Source: Olsenella sp. kh2p3 (GTDB lineage: Bacteria > Actinomycetota > Coriobacteriia > Coriobacteriales > Atopobiaceae). From it: 64,000 nucleotides of DNA. This document shows, one piece after another, positions 55,821-63,954 of this stretch. Location: NCBI GenBank assembly GCA_900119625.1, contig FPKD01000008.1, forward strand, positions 42,214 through 106,213. The letters are read 5' to 3'. Made by a program: the position numbers and the translations under genes. The notes beneath the pieces were generated by a model. That model was not told the origin of the DNA. It saw nothing but the letters and a program-made list of their open reading frames with translations, and did not search any database. How positions within the stretch are numbered: the first letter of the stretch is position 1; every line of letters begins with the position of its first letter.

Positions 55821-57167
55821 GTGTCCGAAGACGCCAGCGATAATGCCCGGGACCCATTGGATCCCATTCCAGACGTCGACTGGGCAATGGAGATGGGCGA
55901 TTCCACGGCTGGGTTGGGACCAATCTCGTACGGCGAAGCCCCAACCGGCTCGGTGGGGTCGAACGCAGAGTCCGGGCACACGCGCGTCATGCCCGCGGCT
56001 TCTGGGGGCAAGCGAACCGGCAACACGCAGCCGAGCCTGTATCGGCGCGAGACCCCCAGCAGCAGGTATGTTGCGGAGAGCAGACGTGTGCACGGCGGCG
56101 CGTACGAACCCGGCGGGCGCGCCGAAACCCGCGAGCAAAGGCAGCGTCACAGGCCAAAGCATGCACGTCACGGATTCCTGAGCCTCATTTTGTGGCTCGT
56201 GATTCTCGCGTGTTTGGCACTCATGGTAATTAGATGCCTGCCGGCCTCGTACTCTGACGGCCGCGCGGTTCCCGAGCTTGTGTCGTTCGTGCCGGTCCTG
56301 TTTGCACCGGTGTTGGTGTGTCTGGTGATTGCCGCGCTATGGCATCGCCGGATTCTGCTCGTGGTGAGCGCCGCCGCCCTCGGAACACTGGCAGCGTGGC
56401 ACATTGGGTATTTCATGCCAACGTCGCGCGTGAGCTCGTCGGCTGTGACGAGCGTGGAGGCATCGGCGTCCACCAGCGACAACGCAGCGCGCATCGTGAC
56501 GCTCAACACGTATAACGGAAACGCCTCGGCGGCGGAAATCGTGAGCCTGATCAAGCGCTACAACGTGGAGGTGCTCTGCCTCGAGGAGCTTACGAATGCC
56601 GAGGTGCAGGCGCTCAGCGCGGCGGGGCTCGACCATATTCTGCCGTACCACGTGGTTTCGGATGCCGCCTCCGAGATCAGCAACGGAGGGCGCAATGGTA
56701 TCTGGACGGCGGCTCCAATGTCGAACATCTCCACCAACCTGCTGCCCATCAACACCAGTTCGATGCCCGCTGCGGATATTGTCGTAGGTACAACGACCGT
56801 GCGCATCGTGGCGGTGCATCCCAACTCCCCCGTTCGCGGCGCCCAGGACGAGTGGAGCGAGGGGCTTTCCGTCATCCAGTCGCTTTCGGGATACAACCAC
56901 GCCTACCTGATTTGCGGTGACTTCAACTCGACGTGGGACCACGCCCGCTTCCGCGAACTCCTGGGCGACACGTTTGTTGACGCCGGGGAGCAGAGCGGCC
57001 AGGGGTTCCACATGACGTACCCCTCGAGCAGCAAGATTCCCTCGCTTATTGAAATAGACCACTTCGTGTACTCGAAGTCCTCGGGAATCGTGGTGAGCAA
57101 TCTCGAAGCAGTGGAGGTCAGCGGATCGGACCACAAGGCACTCATCGGGATACTGGAAGCCCAGTAG
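55821..57167 (+). CDS. membrane-anchored endonuclease/exonuclease/phosphatase-fold protein
   Basis: A 448-residue protein. A disordered head of about 110 residues is followed by three TM helices at about 117-190. The rest is an EEP domain with VTLNTYNG, CLEELTN, GGRNGIWT, CGDFNSTWDH and the final SGSDHKAL, a complete metal set. Proteins of this layout are thought to hydrolyse phosphoesters outside the cell. The GTG at 55821 is preceded by GGGAGGGAG. It stands alone. Confidence 0.83.
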   Translation: MSEDASDNARDPLDPIPDVDWAMEMGDSTAGLGPISYGEAPTGSVGSNAESGHTRVMPAASGGKRTGNTQPSLYRRETPSSRYVAESRRVHGGAYEPGGRAETREQRQRHRPKHARHGFLSLILWLVILACLALMVIRCLPASYSDGRAVPELVSFVPVLFAPVLVCLVIAALWHRRILLVVSAAALGTLAAWHIGYFMPTSRVSSSAVTSVEASASTSDNAARIVTLNTYNGNASAAEIVSLIKRYNVEVLCLEELTNAEVQALSAAGLDHILPYHVVSDAASEISNGGRNGIWTAAPMSNISTNLLPINTSSMPAADIVVGTTTVRIVAVHPNSPVRGAQDEWSEGLSVIQSLSGYNHAYLICGDFNSTWDHARFRELLGDTFVDAGEQSGQGFHMTYPSSSKIPSLIEIDHFVYSKSSGIVVSNLEAVEVSGSDHKALIGILEAQ

Positions 57168-57207
57168 CCCGCCGCCCCTTTTGCGATGCCCGCTGGATGC
57201 ACCGTCG

Positions 57208-57753
57208 CTACGCGAGGGCGTCCAGCCCCAGCCATGGAAGCACCATCGAGAGCGTGCCGGGGAACCATGCCGAGAAGTCGCTGGGCGCATCCTGCACCTC
57301 TCGCATTACATCGGGCAGCGCAACCCAGCGCGCATCGACCGCCTCCGTGGGATCGAGCGCGGGGCTACCCGACCACCGTCCCAGATACACGTGGTCATAT
57401 TCGTACTCCGTGATCCCGTTCTCGAATACGGCGCGGTAGCAGTAGGTGCCAACCTCGCTGCACTCGACCCCGCGAATGCCAAGCTCCTCCTCCAGGCGCC
57501 GTGCCACGGCATCCTCAAGAGACTCCCCCGCACGCGGGTGCGAGCAGCACGCGTTGGTCCACAGGCCGCCCGAGTGGTACTTGGTGGGCGCCCTCTTTGT
57601 TACAAGGAGACGCTCCCCGTCAAAGAGAAACACCGAGAATGCCCTGTGGAGCAGCCCTTTCTGATGGCACCCCATCTTTCCGCACGACCCAATTGCGTTG
57701 TCGAGAAGGTCTACCAAGATAAGCTGGTCAGCGCTGTTGTCCACCGACTTCAT
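57208..57753 (-). CDS. idi: isopentenyl-diphosphate delta-isomerase, type 1
   Basis: A 181-residue Nudix-fold enzyme. The catalytic Cys is in NACCSHPR, the Nudix-like box has RRLEEELGI and the second acid is in EYEYDHVYLG. It interconverts IPP and DMAPP for isoprenoid synthesis. DMAPP is also the source of the prenyl group in prenyl-FMN, which fits the neighbouring UbiX/UbiD genes. The start at 57753 lies inside the end of the upstream gene, with 26 bases of overlap. Confidence 0.94.
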   Translation of the reverse strand: MKSVDNSADQLILVDLLDNAIGSCGKMGCHQKGLLHRAFSVFLFDGERLLVTKRAPTKYHSGGLWTNACCSHPRAGESLEDAVARRLEEELGIRGVECSEVGTYCYRAVFENGITEYEYDHVYLGRWSGSPALDPTEAVDARWVALPDVMREVQDAPSDFSAWFPGTLSMVLPWLGLDALA

Positions 57754-58135
57754 CTCCATCTCGCAATTGGGCGATGAGGGCATCGGTCGCCGCGTCAATG
57801 TTCTTGCCAAGGATCGACAGCTCTTCTCCCGTGGCGTTGTCGACATGGACGCCACAGGTGACGCTCGCGCTCTGCTGAGTTGCGATCACGATCTTCCGCG
57901 CCACCTGTTGCGCAGCCTCTGCATCCTTGTGGCCCGGCACGGTCATCGACCAAACGTCCACCCTAGAGAGCTGTTTCCCGTGAAGCGTCGGCCCGGGAAC
58001 GGCAAGCACGGCCCCGCCCACGTGAGGCAGAGTCCCGCCATAAAGAAAGCACGAGAGGCCCTCCCCATCGGTCACGACAGCCTCCAGGGTAATTTGGAAG
58101 CGGCCCTCACCCGCACTTACACATACGTGACGCAT
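57728..58135 (-). CDS. probable prenylated-flavin chaperone (LpdD-like)
   Basis: A 135-residue protein. The segment GGTLPHVGGAVLAVPGPTL, then SMTVPGHKDAEAAQQVARKI and CGVHVDNATGEEL, resemble the LpdD-type prenyl-FMN chaperones I recall from gallate and related decarboxylase operons. It overlaps idi by 26 bases and lies about 100 bases after lysR, with a strong terminator in between. That suggests its own promoter. The assignment rests on memory of the family. Confidence 0.6.
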   Translation of the reverse strand: MRHVCVSAGEGRFQITLEAVVTDGEGLSCFLYGGTLPHVGGAVLAVPGPTLHGKQLSRVDVWSMTVPGHKDAEAAQQVARKIVIATQQSASVTCGVHVDNATGEELSILGKNIDAATDALIAQLRDGDEVGGQQR

Positions 58136-58180
58136 TTCTACCCCCACGTCTCCCGGAGCCCTCCTCCTCTGTCCGCCGGC

Positions 58181-58223
58181 AAAATTGGCAGGCTCTTGGC
58201 CGGTCCGCAGCCAAGAGCCTGCC
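58181..58223 (-). terminator. terminator of the decarboxylase operon after lysR
   Basis: GGCAGGCTCTTGGC pairs perfectly over 14 bases with GCCAAGAGCCTGCC around a nine-base loop; AATTTT follows on the minus strand. Confidence 0.9.
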
Positions 58224-58231
58224 GGCCGGCG

Positions 58232-59149
58232 TTAGTCCAAGAGATTGTATGAGAGGCTTCCCATCGAATGCAAAATCTCGTGCAGACTTCCCATGAAGTC
58301 CTCCATCAAGGGAGTAACCTTGATGCTGCTGGGATAGGCAAATCCGATCGTTGTAAAAATGGGGTCCTCGAACGGAACCGCGAGGATGTCTGCAGACAGG
58401 TATGCCTCCACCATTCTCCGCGGCAGGACCGTGATGCCCAAACCATTTTGCACCGCCCGAAGAAGAATGCGATGCCTGGACGTGTGCAGCGGAGTATTGG
58501 GATAGAAGCCCGCCTCCATGCACTTGCGTACAAACAGGCGTGTAACATCGGACTTGCTTTCGAGCAGGATGAACCGCTCGTTTCTAAGAGCTGCAATGGG
58601 CACGCTTCGCTTGCTCGCCAATGGGTGGTCTGGCGTACATGCAGCTACGAGCTCATCCGCAAGGAGCGGGTTTAGGACCCATCTCTGGTCGTCGTGGAGT
58701 AAGTCGACTCTCAGCAGCGCCAAGTCGATCTGTCCCGTGTCGAGCTTCCGCATAAGGTCGCGTTGGCTACGCTCGATGTACTCAATCTGCACGCGTGTGT
58801 GGCTTGCCCAATACTGCCCCAGTGCATCTTCGATTCCGTACTCCTCCGATAGGGGAAGCGAGCCAAACCTAAGGACGTCCTTCCCCGATTCGGAATAGTT
58901 GCTAAGCCGGTTGAGCGCCAACTTATAGTTGTGGACAGCCTGCCGCGCATACGAGTAGAAATCCCAGCCTGCCTGAGTGAGCTCCACGCCATTTCTCGTC
59001 TTTACGAAGAGCTTTACCCCGACCTCTTCCTCAAGCTTCGACATCTGCTTGGAGAGTGCGGACTGGGAAATATAGAGCTTTGCGGCAGCATCAGACAGCT
59101 TCCCCGTTGATACCACTTCGAGGAAAGCGCTCATCTGATCGAGGTCCAT
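58232..59149 (-). CDS. LysR-family transcriptional regulator
   Basis: A 305-residue LysR regulator. The winged helix is MDLDQMSAFLEVVSTGKLSDAAAKLYISQSALSKQMSKLEEEVG, followed by a helical linker and an effector domain of about 200 residues. It lies 16 bases after ubiX on the same strand, so it is the last gene of the decarboxylase cluster. It probably senses an aromatic acid and controls the ubiD promoter. The ATG at 59149 follows GGGTGA. Divergent lysR is more usual; here it is downstream. Confidence 0.9.
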   Translation of the reverse strand: MDLDQMSAFLEVVSTGKLSDAAAKLYISQSALSKQMSKLEEEVGVKLFVKTRNGVELTQAGWDFYSYARQAVHNYKLALNRLSNYSESGKDVLRFGSLPLSEEYGIEDALGQYWASHTRVQIEYIERSQRDLMRKLDTGQIDLALLRVDLLHDDQRWVLNPLLADELVAACTPDHPLASKRSVPIAALRNERFILLESKSDVTRLFVRKCMEAGFYPNTPLHTSRHRILLRAVQNGLGITVLPRRMVEAYLSADILAVPFEDPIFTTIGFAYPSSIKVTPLMEDFMGSLHEILHSMGSLSYNLLD

Positions 59150-59165
59150 GGTCACCCCCTTCGCA

Positions 59166-59741
59166 CTAGGCGTCGACTCCCTGCCACGCCTTGAACTCAG
59201 TTGGTTCGAGCCCAATTTGTCTAAGTACTTTACCAACGACATGATTGATTTCGTCATCAAGCGTTACTGGGCCGTTGTAAAACGTGAGCATGGGGGGAAC
59301 CAGCACGCACCCCAGCTCGCTTGCGGTGAGCATGTTGCGGATGTGCACCTTGCCGAGGGGCATCTCACGAGGCACGAGTACAACGCGCCGGCCCTCTTTG
59401 AGGCACACATCAGCTGACCTCGCAATTAGATTACTAGCATAACCGGATGCGATAGCCGCGAGCGTCTTCATGGAGCACGGGCAGACTATCATGCCATCGG
59501 TCACAAACGAGCCGCTCGAGATGCAGGCGGCCATGTTGCGGTCATCGTGCACCACATCGGCGAGCGACAGCAGCTCGTCAAGGGGCTTGTCCGTTTCGAG
59601 CTCCCACGTTCTTTCTGCCCCATCGCTCACGACAAGATGTGTCTCGACATCTTCGTGACGATGGAGCTCGCGCATGAGCGCCAGGGCGAGAAGCGAGCCT
59701 GATGCGCCGCTCACGCCTACTATCAGCCGTCTTTTCGCCAT
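59166..59741 (-). CDS. ubiX: UbiX-family flavin prenyltransferase
   Basis: A 191-residue UbiX/Pad1 enzyme. The FMN-binding head is LIVGVSGASGSLLALAL; CPCSMKTLAAIASGYASNLI and RRVVLVPREMPLGKVHIRNM are typical. It joins DMAP to FMN to make the prenyl-FMN cofactor for UbiD. The ATG at 59741 is seven bases after GGGAGG. In 4-hydroxybenzoate-type decarboxylase operons this gene is called B. Confidence 0.95.
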   Translation of the reverse strand: MAKRRLIVGVSGASGSLLALALMRELHRHEDVETHLVVSDGAERTWELETDKPLDELLSLADVVHDDRNMAACISSGSFVTDGMIVCPCSMKTLAAIASGYASNLIARSADVCLKEGRRVVLVPREMPLGKVHIRNMLTASELGCVLVPPMLTFYNGPVTLDDEINHVVGKVLRQIGLEPTEFKAWQGVDA

Positions 59742-59783
59742 TGCAGAACCTCCCAAACCTCCCTATTGCGCTAGCGCCAAAGG

Positions 59784-59812
59784 GGCGGGAGTCAGAAGCC
59801 CTGACCCCCGCC
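59784..59812 (-). terminator. hairpin between the transporter and ubiX genes
   Basis: GGCGGGAGTCAG and CTGACCCCCGCC pair with one bulge or mismatch. The T-run is weak, so it may attenuate rather than stop. Confidence 0.5.
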
Positions 59813-59835
59813 TCAAATCCGAGCCTGCGAAAGGC

Positions 59836-61341
59836 TCACAGCAGGCCGAGCAGCATGAACCAAGGCACCATCACGCAGACGCAAACGACGAAGACTGCGA
59901 TGATGAGCGGTGCTCCAAGCTTCAGGGTCTCCTTTTGCGTGTACATGCCGGTATCGGGGCTTGCACCAACCAACGTGTTCAGATGCTGGAACGGGAACAT
60001 GTAGTGCGAGGCAACAGCCATGTAGCAGATGAGGGTCCAGGCGATGGCTGCAGACTGGCTGATGTCACCGCCAACCGTAAAGGTAAGAATGGCGGGAACG
60101 GCCACGCCCATGACGGCAATGACGGAGCCGAGCAGCATGTGGATGATGATGGAAATCGCAACCACCATGATAGCCAGGACAAAGATGTTGTCGGGAACCG
60201 TCGCGGGAAAGATCGTCTTGGCAATCCAAGCGTTCATGCCGGTGGTTCCGCCAACCTTGCCGATTGCCATGGCAGCGGTCAGGAAGATAAGGACGTGCAC
60301 GGGCACGGCCGACCAGTCCTTGGGACCAATGATGTTGCCAATGACCGGGAACGAGATGAGCATGCCAATGATGAAGGTAATCCAGGCGATATCCACATGG
60401 TGGATGGAGTCGGTCATCCAGAGGACGATGGCGATGACCAGCCAGACGACAGCCTTCTTCTCGTTCTTGCTCATTGAGCCCATCTGCTCGAGCTTGGCCT
60501 TGATCTCCTCCTTGTTGATTGAGTACTGCTTGGAGGGCTTAAACAGAGCCAGGAAGAGCAGCATGGTGATGAACGTCATGATTATCGAGGGCGGTCCCAT
60601 GTAGATGAACCACTCCACGAACGACGCGCCACCAAAGTACGATGCGGCAAGGGGGTTAATAACGGCATCGCCGGTGATGAAGATCAGAGAGGCGGGAACC
60701 GATGCCGCAAACACCGAGAAGCCGATCTTCACTGCATCCTCGTGCTCGATGTGAGAGCTCTCGATGATGATGCTCATTACCGCCATGATGAGAAACGCGC
60801 GCGGCCAGGGGTGCGGGATGAGCAGCGACAGAATCACGGTGAGCACAAAGGAGCCAATGATGATGCTGCGGAAGTCAGTTACAAAGCGCAACATGTAGTT
60901 GTAGGCGATTCTCTCGCCGAGGCCCGAGGTCTTGACCGCGTTCGCGATGAGGTACGCACCAATGACGAGCCACATGGTGCCGCCGGACCAAGAGTAGAAG
61001 ATGGTTGACGGCGTCTCGATGCCCATTACCGCAAGCAGGCCAAGGTAAAGGCCGGCGGTATAGCCGTTCTGTGCCACGCCAGTAGCCCAGAACACAACAG
61101 TCATGAGCGAAAGAGCAAGGCATGCCTTTGCGGTGGAGGTACCAAACACATCCACAACGGTATAGTCGACACCCTTTGTCAGACTGGAATCAAGTCCTGA
61201 AACATCGCCGATGTGCACGGCTTTGCCAACGACCTCAAGGCCGGGGATCGGGATGAAGTACAGGAGCAGGAAGACGATAATGCCAGCAATGAGGCCGATT
61301 TCGCGTTTGCCCAGTTTTTTCTGGGCTGCCGTCTCAGCCAT
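59836..61341 (-). CDS. DASS/SLC13-like anion transporter
   Basis: A 501-residue membrane protein with about 11-12 TM helices. The SLC13-like signs are the repeats SLLIPHPWPRAFLIMAVMS and IHMLLGSVIAVMGVAVPAI with helix hairpins. It probably imports a carboxylate such as the aromatic acid decarboxylated by UbiD, though dicarboxylates are the usual substrates. The start follows AAAGGGGATG. It lies between the zinc-ribbon and ubiX genes. Confidence 0.85.
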   Translation of the reverse strand: MAETAAQKKLGKREIGLIAGIIVFLLLYFIPIPGLEVVGKAVHIGDVSGLDSSLTKGVDYTVVDVFGTSTAKACLALSLMTVVFWATGVAQNGYTAGLYLGLLAVMGIETPSTIFYSWSGGTMWLVIGAYLIANAVKTSGLGERIAYNYMLRFVTDFRSIIIGSFVLTVILSLLIPHPWPRAFLIMAVMSIIIESSHIEHEDAVKIGFSVFAASVPASLIFITGDAVINPLAASYFGGASFVEWFIYMGPPSIIMTFITMLLFLALFKPSKQYSINKEEIKAKLEQMGSMSKNEKKAVVWLVIAIVLWMTDSIHHVDIAWITFIIGMLISFPVIGNIIGPKDWSAVPVHVLIFLTAAMAIGKVGGTTGMNAWIAKTIFPATVPDNIFVLAIMVVAISIIIHMLLGSVIAVMGVAVPAILTFTVGGDISQSAAIAWTLICYMAVASHYMFPFQHLNTLVGASPDTGMYTQKETLKLGAPLIIAVFVVCVCVMVPWFMLLGLL

Positions 61342-61363
61342 GACATCCCCTTTCGTGAAAAAC

Positions 61364-61393
61364 GCGCCCGGAACAGGCCTCTGTCCCGGGCGC
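61364..61393 (-). terminator. terminator or attenuator between the small subunit and transporter genes
   Basis: GCGCCCGGAACAG and CTGTCCCGGGCGC pair with one mismatch; the minus strand continues GTTTTT. It would reduce expression of the transporter relative to ubiD. Confidence 0.75.
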
Positions 61394-61408
61394 TATGCTT
61401 TGTGCGTC

Positions 61409-61615
61409 CTAGTCCTCAAGAGGCGGAACCGCAGGAATTACCTGCAGGTTTGCAATCTTCTCGGGGGTCAGCTTGAAAACATCATCCACATGGGGAGTCT
61501 CGGTCGAGCGCCAGCTGTAGTAGCAGCGGTCGCACTCGTAAACCTCCCACGCGCCAGCGACTGGTGACTTCGCAATAGTCGAGATGTGCTCATCTCCGCA
61601 ACGGGGGCACTTCAT
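61409..61615 (-). CDS. small zinc-ribbon subunit of the decarboxylase (BsdD-like)
   Basis: A 68-residue protein with CPRCGDEH and CDRCYYSW, two Cys-x-x-Cys pairs of a zinc ribbon. Genes of this size and motif are the D subunit of the bsdBCD/shdBCD type hydroxyarylic acid decarboxylases, always next to UbiX and UbiD-like genes. It starts 25 bases after ubiD. The role in catalysis is not known. Confidence 0.88.
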   Translation of the reverse strand: MKCPRCGDEHISTIAKSPVAGAWEVYECDRCYYSWRSTETPHVDDVFKLTPEKIANLQVIPAVPPLED

Positions 61616-61640
61616 CTTGAATCCTCCTACAGACTCTTAG

Positions 61641-63089
61641 TTACTTGTTCTGCGCCATCAGATCGGCGATGATCTTCGAGTACTCCTGCGTCTTTGCGGG
61701 ATCCCTGAGCAGCTCGACGGTGCGGTGGTTGGGCTCGGGGTCAACAGGCGTGGTGGCGTCGATGATCAGCTTGGCCGTCATGCCAGGAACTTCCTCGGAG
61801 GGGTTAAGCGGCATTCCCGCGCAGTTCGGGATAACCTTGACGTCCTTGTCCGGACGAACGCGCGTGGACAGCGCCCACATAACCTGGTTGAGGTCGAAGG
61901 GGTCGACCACGTCATCAACGAGGATGACGTTGTGGCAGTACGGCATGCCGTGAGGCGTCGAGAGGAGTCTGAAGGCGGCGCCGGTTGCCTGGCCACCATA
62001 GCGAGGCTTGATGGAGACAATCTCAGTGAAGCCGTGGGTGTACATTGCGTTTACCGCAACGACCTCGGGGATGTCGGCCTTGACCTGCTTGTAGATGGGA
62101 ACTGAGGTGTTCAGTGCCATCAGGTAGTCAATCTCGGACCAGGGCATGCCAAGGTAGAGGTTCTCGAAGATCGGGTCGGTTCGATACGTGATGTGCGTGA
62201 TCTTCGCCTGGCACTGCGCGCGGCAGCCGGAATAGGAGCCGGGGAACTCGCCGAACGGGCCCTCGCAGGTACGAACGCGCGGCTCGATGTAGCCCTCGAG
62301 GACGACCTCTGCGCCGGCGGGCACGTACAGGTGATCATAGAGATCGGACTTCACGATGTCAGCAGGCACGCCACCGTTGAGGGCGCCGACGAACTCGTAC
62401 TCGTTCTGGGTGTAGCCGATTGGGGTGGAGGCCATGAAGGTGACGAGGGGGGCGTTGCCGAGCGTGATGCAGATGGGGAACTTCTCGTTCTTCTTCTCTG
62501 CCTCTGCGAGCTGCTTGGCGATGTCGTGCATGGCGAGCGCCTGGACGCCGACCTCGTCCTTGCCCTTGACCTGGATGCGGTACGTGCCGACATTCATCTT
62601 GTCGAAGTTGCCGGGATCGCTGGGGTCGCCAGTGATGATCGAAGCCTTGGAGATGAAGAATCCGCCGTCCTGCTCGTTGATGCGATAGAGCGGGAGCAGG
62701 TTGAACAGGTTGACCTCATCGCCGTCGAGGGAGTTCTCCTTGCAGGGGGCGTCCTCGCGAGCGACGACGTTGGGCTTCACGGGGAAGAGGTCCCAGCGAC
62801 GGTTGAGCTCGAAGAACTGCTCCTTGGTGGTAGCGGTCTTGGGCATTCCCATCATCAGGGCGTGGTTGGCCCAAGAGCCGTGCACGTTGGTAACAACCCT
62901 GTGGCCAGGGCCGTAACCCTTGATGTTTTCAAACATCACTGCGGGGCCGTTGGGAAGGCGGCTAGCCGCACGACCTGCAGAACCGATATCCGGCTCGGGA
63001 AGCACCTCGTCGGTAACGTGAACGAGCTGCCCCTCCTCTTCCAAAGTCTTGAGGAAGCCGCGGAGATCCTGATAAACCTTTTGAGCCAT
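61641..63089 (-). CDS. ubiD: UbiD-family (hydroxy)aryl acid decarboxylase
   Basis: A 482-residue UbiD enzyme. The acidic pair is in CEGPFGEFPGSY (two Glu five residues apart), the Arg in NVGTYRIQVKG, and the cofactor site around ALAMHD and PLVTFMASTPIG. Length and partners (UbiX, zinc ribbon) point to a reversible non-oxidative aryl-acid decarboxylase such as those for 4-hydroxybenzoate, vanillate or gallate, rather than ubiquinone synthesis. The ATG at 63089 follows GGAGAAGGAAG. Substrate is unresolved. Confidence 0.93.
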   Translation of the reverse strand: MAQKVYQDLRGFLKTLEEEGQLVHVTDEVLPEPDIGSAGRAASRLPNGPAVMFENIKGYGPGHRVVTNVHGSWANHALMMGMPKTATTKEQFFELNRRWDLFPVKPNVVAREDAPCKENSLDGDEVNLFNLLPLYRINEQDGGFFISKASIITGDPSDPGNFDKMNVGTYRIQVKGKDEVGVQALAMHDIAKQLAEAEKKNEKFPICITLGNAPLVTFMASTPIGYTQNEYEFVGALNGGVPADIVKSDLYDHLYVPAGAEVVLEGYIEPRVRTCEGPFGEFPGSYSGCRAQCQAKITHITYRTDPIFENLYLGMPWSEIDYLMALNTSVPIYKQVKADIPEVVAVNAMYTHGFTEIVSIKPRYGGQATGAAFRLLSTPHGMPYCHNVILVDDVVDPFDLNQVMWALSTRVRPDKDVKVIPNCAGMPLNPSEEVPGMTAKLIIDATTPVDPEPNHRTVELLRDPAKTQEYSKIIADLMAQNK

Positions 63090-63189
63090 CTTCCTTCTCC
63101 AATCCTTATGGCCCTTACCGACAAGCCATAGTTTCGCAAGGAGCTGGAGCGGCTACCTGAATCCGGTTTCCGGTCGACTTTCCCAAAAT

Positions 63190-63221
63190 GAATAACCCAA
63201 GAGAATTCGTCTTGGGTATTC
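63190..63221 (-). promoter_or_regulatory. 32-nt inverted repeat upstream of ubiD, candidate LysR operator
   Basis: GAATAACCCAAGA and TCTTGGGTATTC face each other around seven bases with one extra base. It lies about 100 bases before the ubiD start, where a LysR-type activator would bind. Each arm holds T-N11-A steps. Confidence 0.5.
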
Positions 63222-63377
63222 CTGAGGGTAAACGCCACTTTCCAACAAGGCTTGGCCTTACAAAAGGACAGTCGCATCTGGCAATGACGCGGGAGACGCA
63301 TGACGTGCCCCCCTGAACGGCCTCGAAGTTGAGCGTTTAAGGGTCCATGAGTGGTTAGTTAGAATACCGGGCTTCTT

Positions 63378-63404
63378 GGGTGGGGCGCCACGGGCGCCCC
63401 ACCC
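63378..63404. terminator. perfect hairpin 1 (12-base stem)
   Basis: GGGTGGGGCGCC pairs with GGCGCCCCACCC around ACG. No T-run. It shares seven bases with the next hairpin, so the two cannot form together. Confidence 0.6.
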
Positions 63405-63430
63405 GCCCGCGCGTTGCGCGGGCGGGTGGG
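63398..63430. repeat. perfect hairpin 2 (15-base stem)
   Basis: CCCACCCGCCCGCGC pairs with GCGCGGGCGGGTGGG around GTT. Overlaps hairpin 1 at its left arm. Confidence 0.7.
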
Positions 63431-63440
63431 CGGGTGGTTT

Positions 63441-63692
63441 TGCACAAAATGCCGCTATCGTACGGGATTTTGGGAATCGCTGCACAAAATGCCGATATCG
63501 TACGCCTCCCCTCGAGCCGTCATATCAATCGTTTAATATTTTTTGCATAATTTTGCATATTTTTAATTCTGTTTCCAAATTCATGCAATTATTGTTGCAA
63601 GTTTGATTGAGGCTCCCGGACGAGGCCGTTCGATATCGGCTTTTTATGCGCCCGTCGCGAAAATCCCGTTCGATAGGGCACTTTTATGCGCG
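63441..63692. repeat. long imperfect inverted repeat with paired sub-repeats
   Basis: The left arm has TGCACAAAATGCCG at 63441 and again at 63481. The right arm has CGTTCGATA at 63627 and 63667, the complement-side units. Each pair is 40 bases apart, and the arms match as inverted copies over about 65 bases (roughly three quarters identical by eye). The centre of about 115 bases is very AT-rich. It sits 70 bases left of an IS3-family end. Confidence 0.65.
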
Positions 63693-63758
63693 TTGCAACG
63701 CCAGCCATGGCCAAGAATCGGCGTCCGGAAGTCACAATCGATTGGCCCCGCCTTTGTT

Positions 63759-63883
63759 TGAACTGCGCCCCAAAACTTGGACGCGATAAATCCTAACCGC
63801 TAGGTGGCGGCCCGAAGGGCCTGTCTCCGGAACTCCACCGGGGTCAGGCCCTTCAGCTTGACCTGGCGCCTCGTGTTGTGTTT
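63759..63883 (-). mobile_element. IS3-family remnant: right end plus transposase C-terminus
   Basis: The outer end at 63759 reads TGAACTGCGCCCC then AAAACTTGGAC, like terminal repeats of the IS150 group of IS3. From 63883 to 63800 on the minus strand the peptide NTRRQVKLKGLTPVEFRRQAL is the standard C-terminus of an IS3 OrfB, ending in TAG at 63800. The rest of the gene is missing at a sharp break near 63883. Confidence 0.75.
63800..63883 (-). pseudogene. IS3-family transposase OrfB, C-terminal fragment
   Basis: About 27 codons remain. LKGLTPVEFR matches the conserved LKGLSPVQYR end of IS150-type integrases. No upstream part is present in this window. Confidence 0.75.
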
Positions 63884-63954
63884 AGTCAAGCCTGACTTTC
63901 GGTTTGGGGGTGGTACCGGAAATCCGTACCAAACGATGAGGCTTGGAGGATTGC

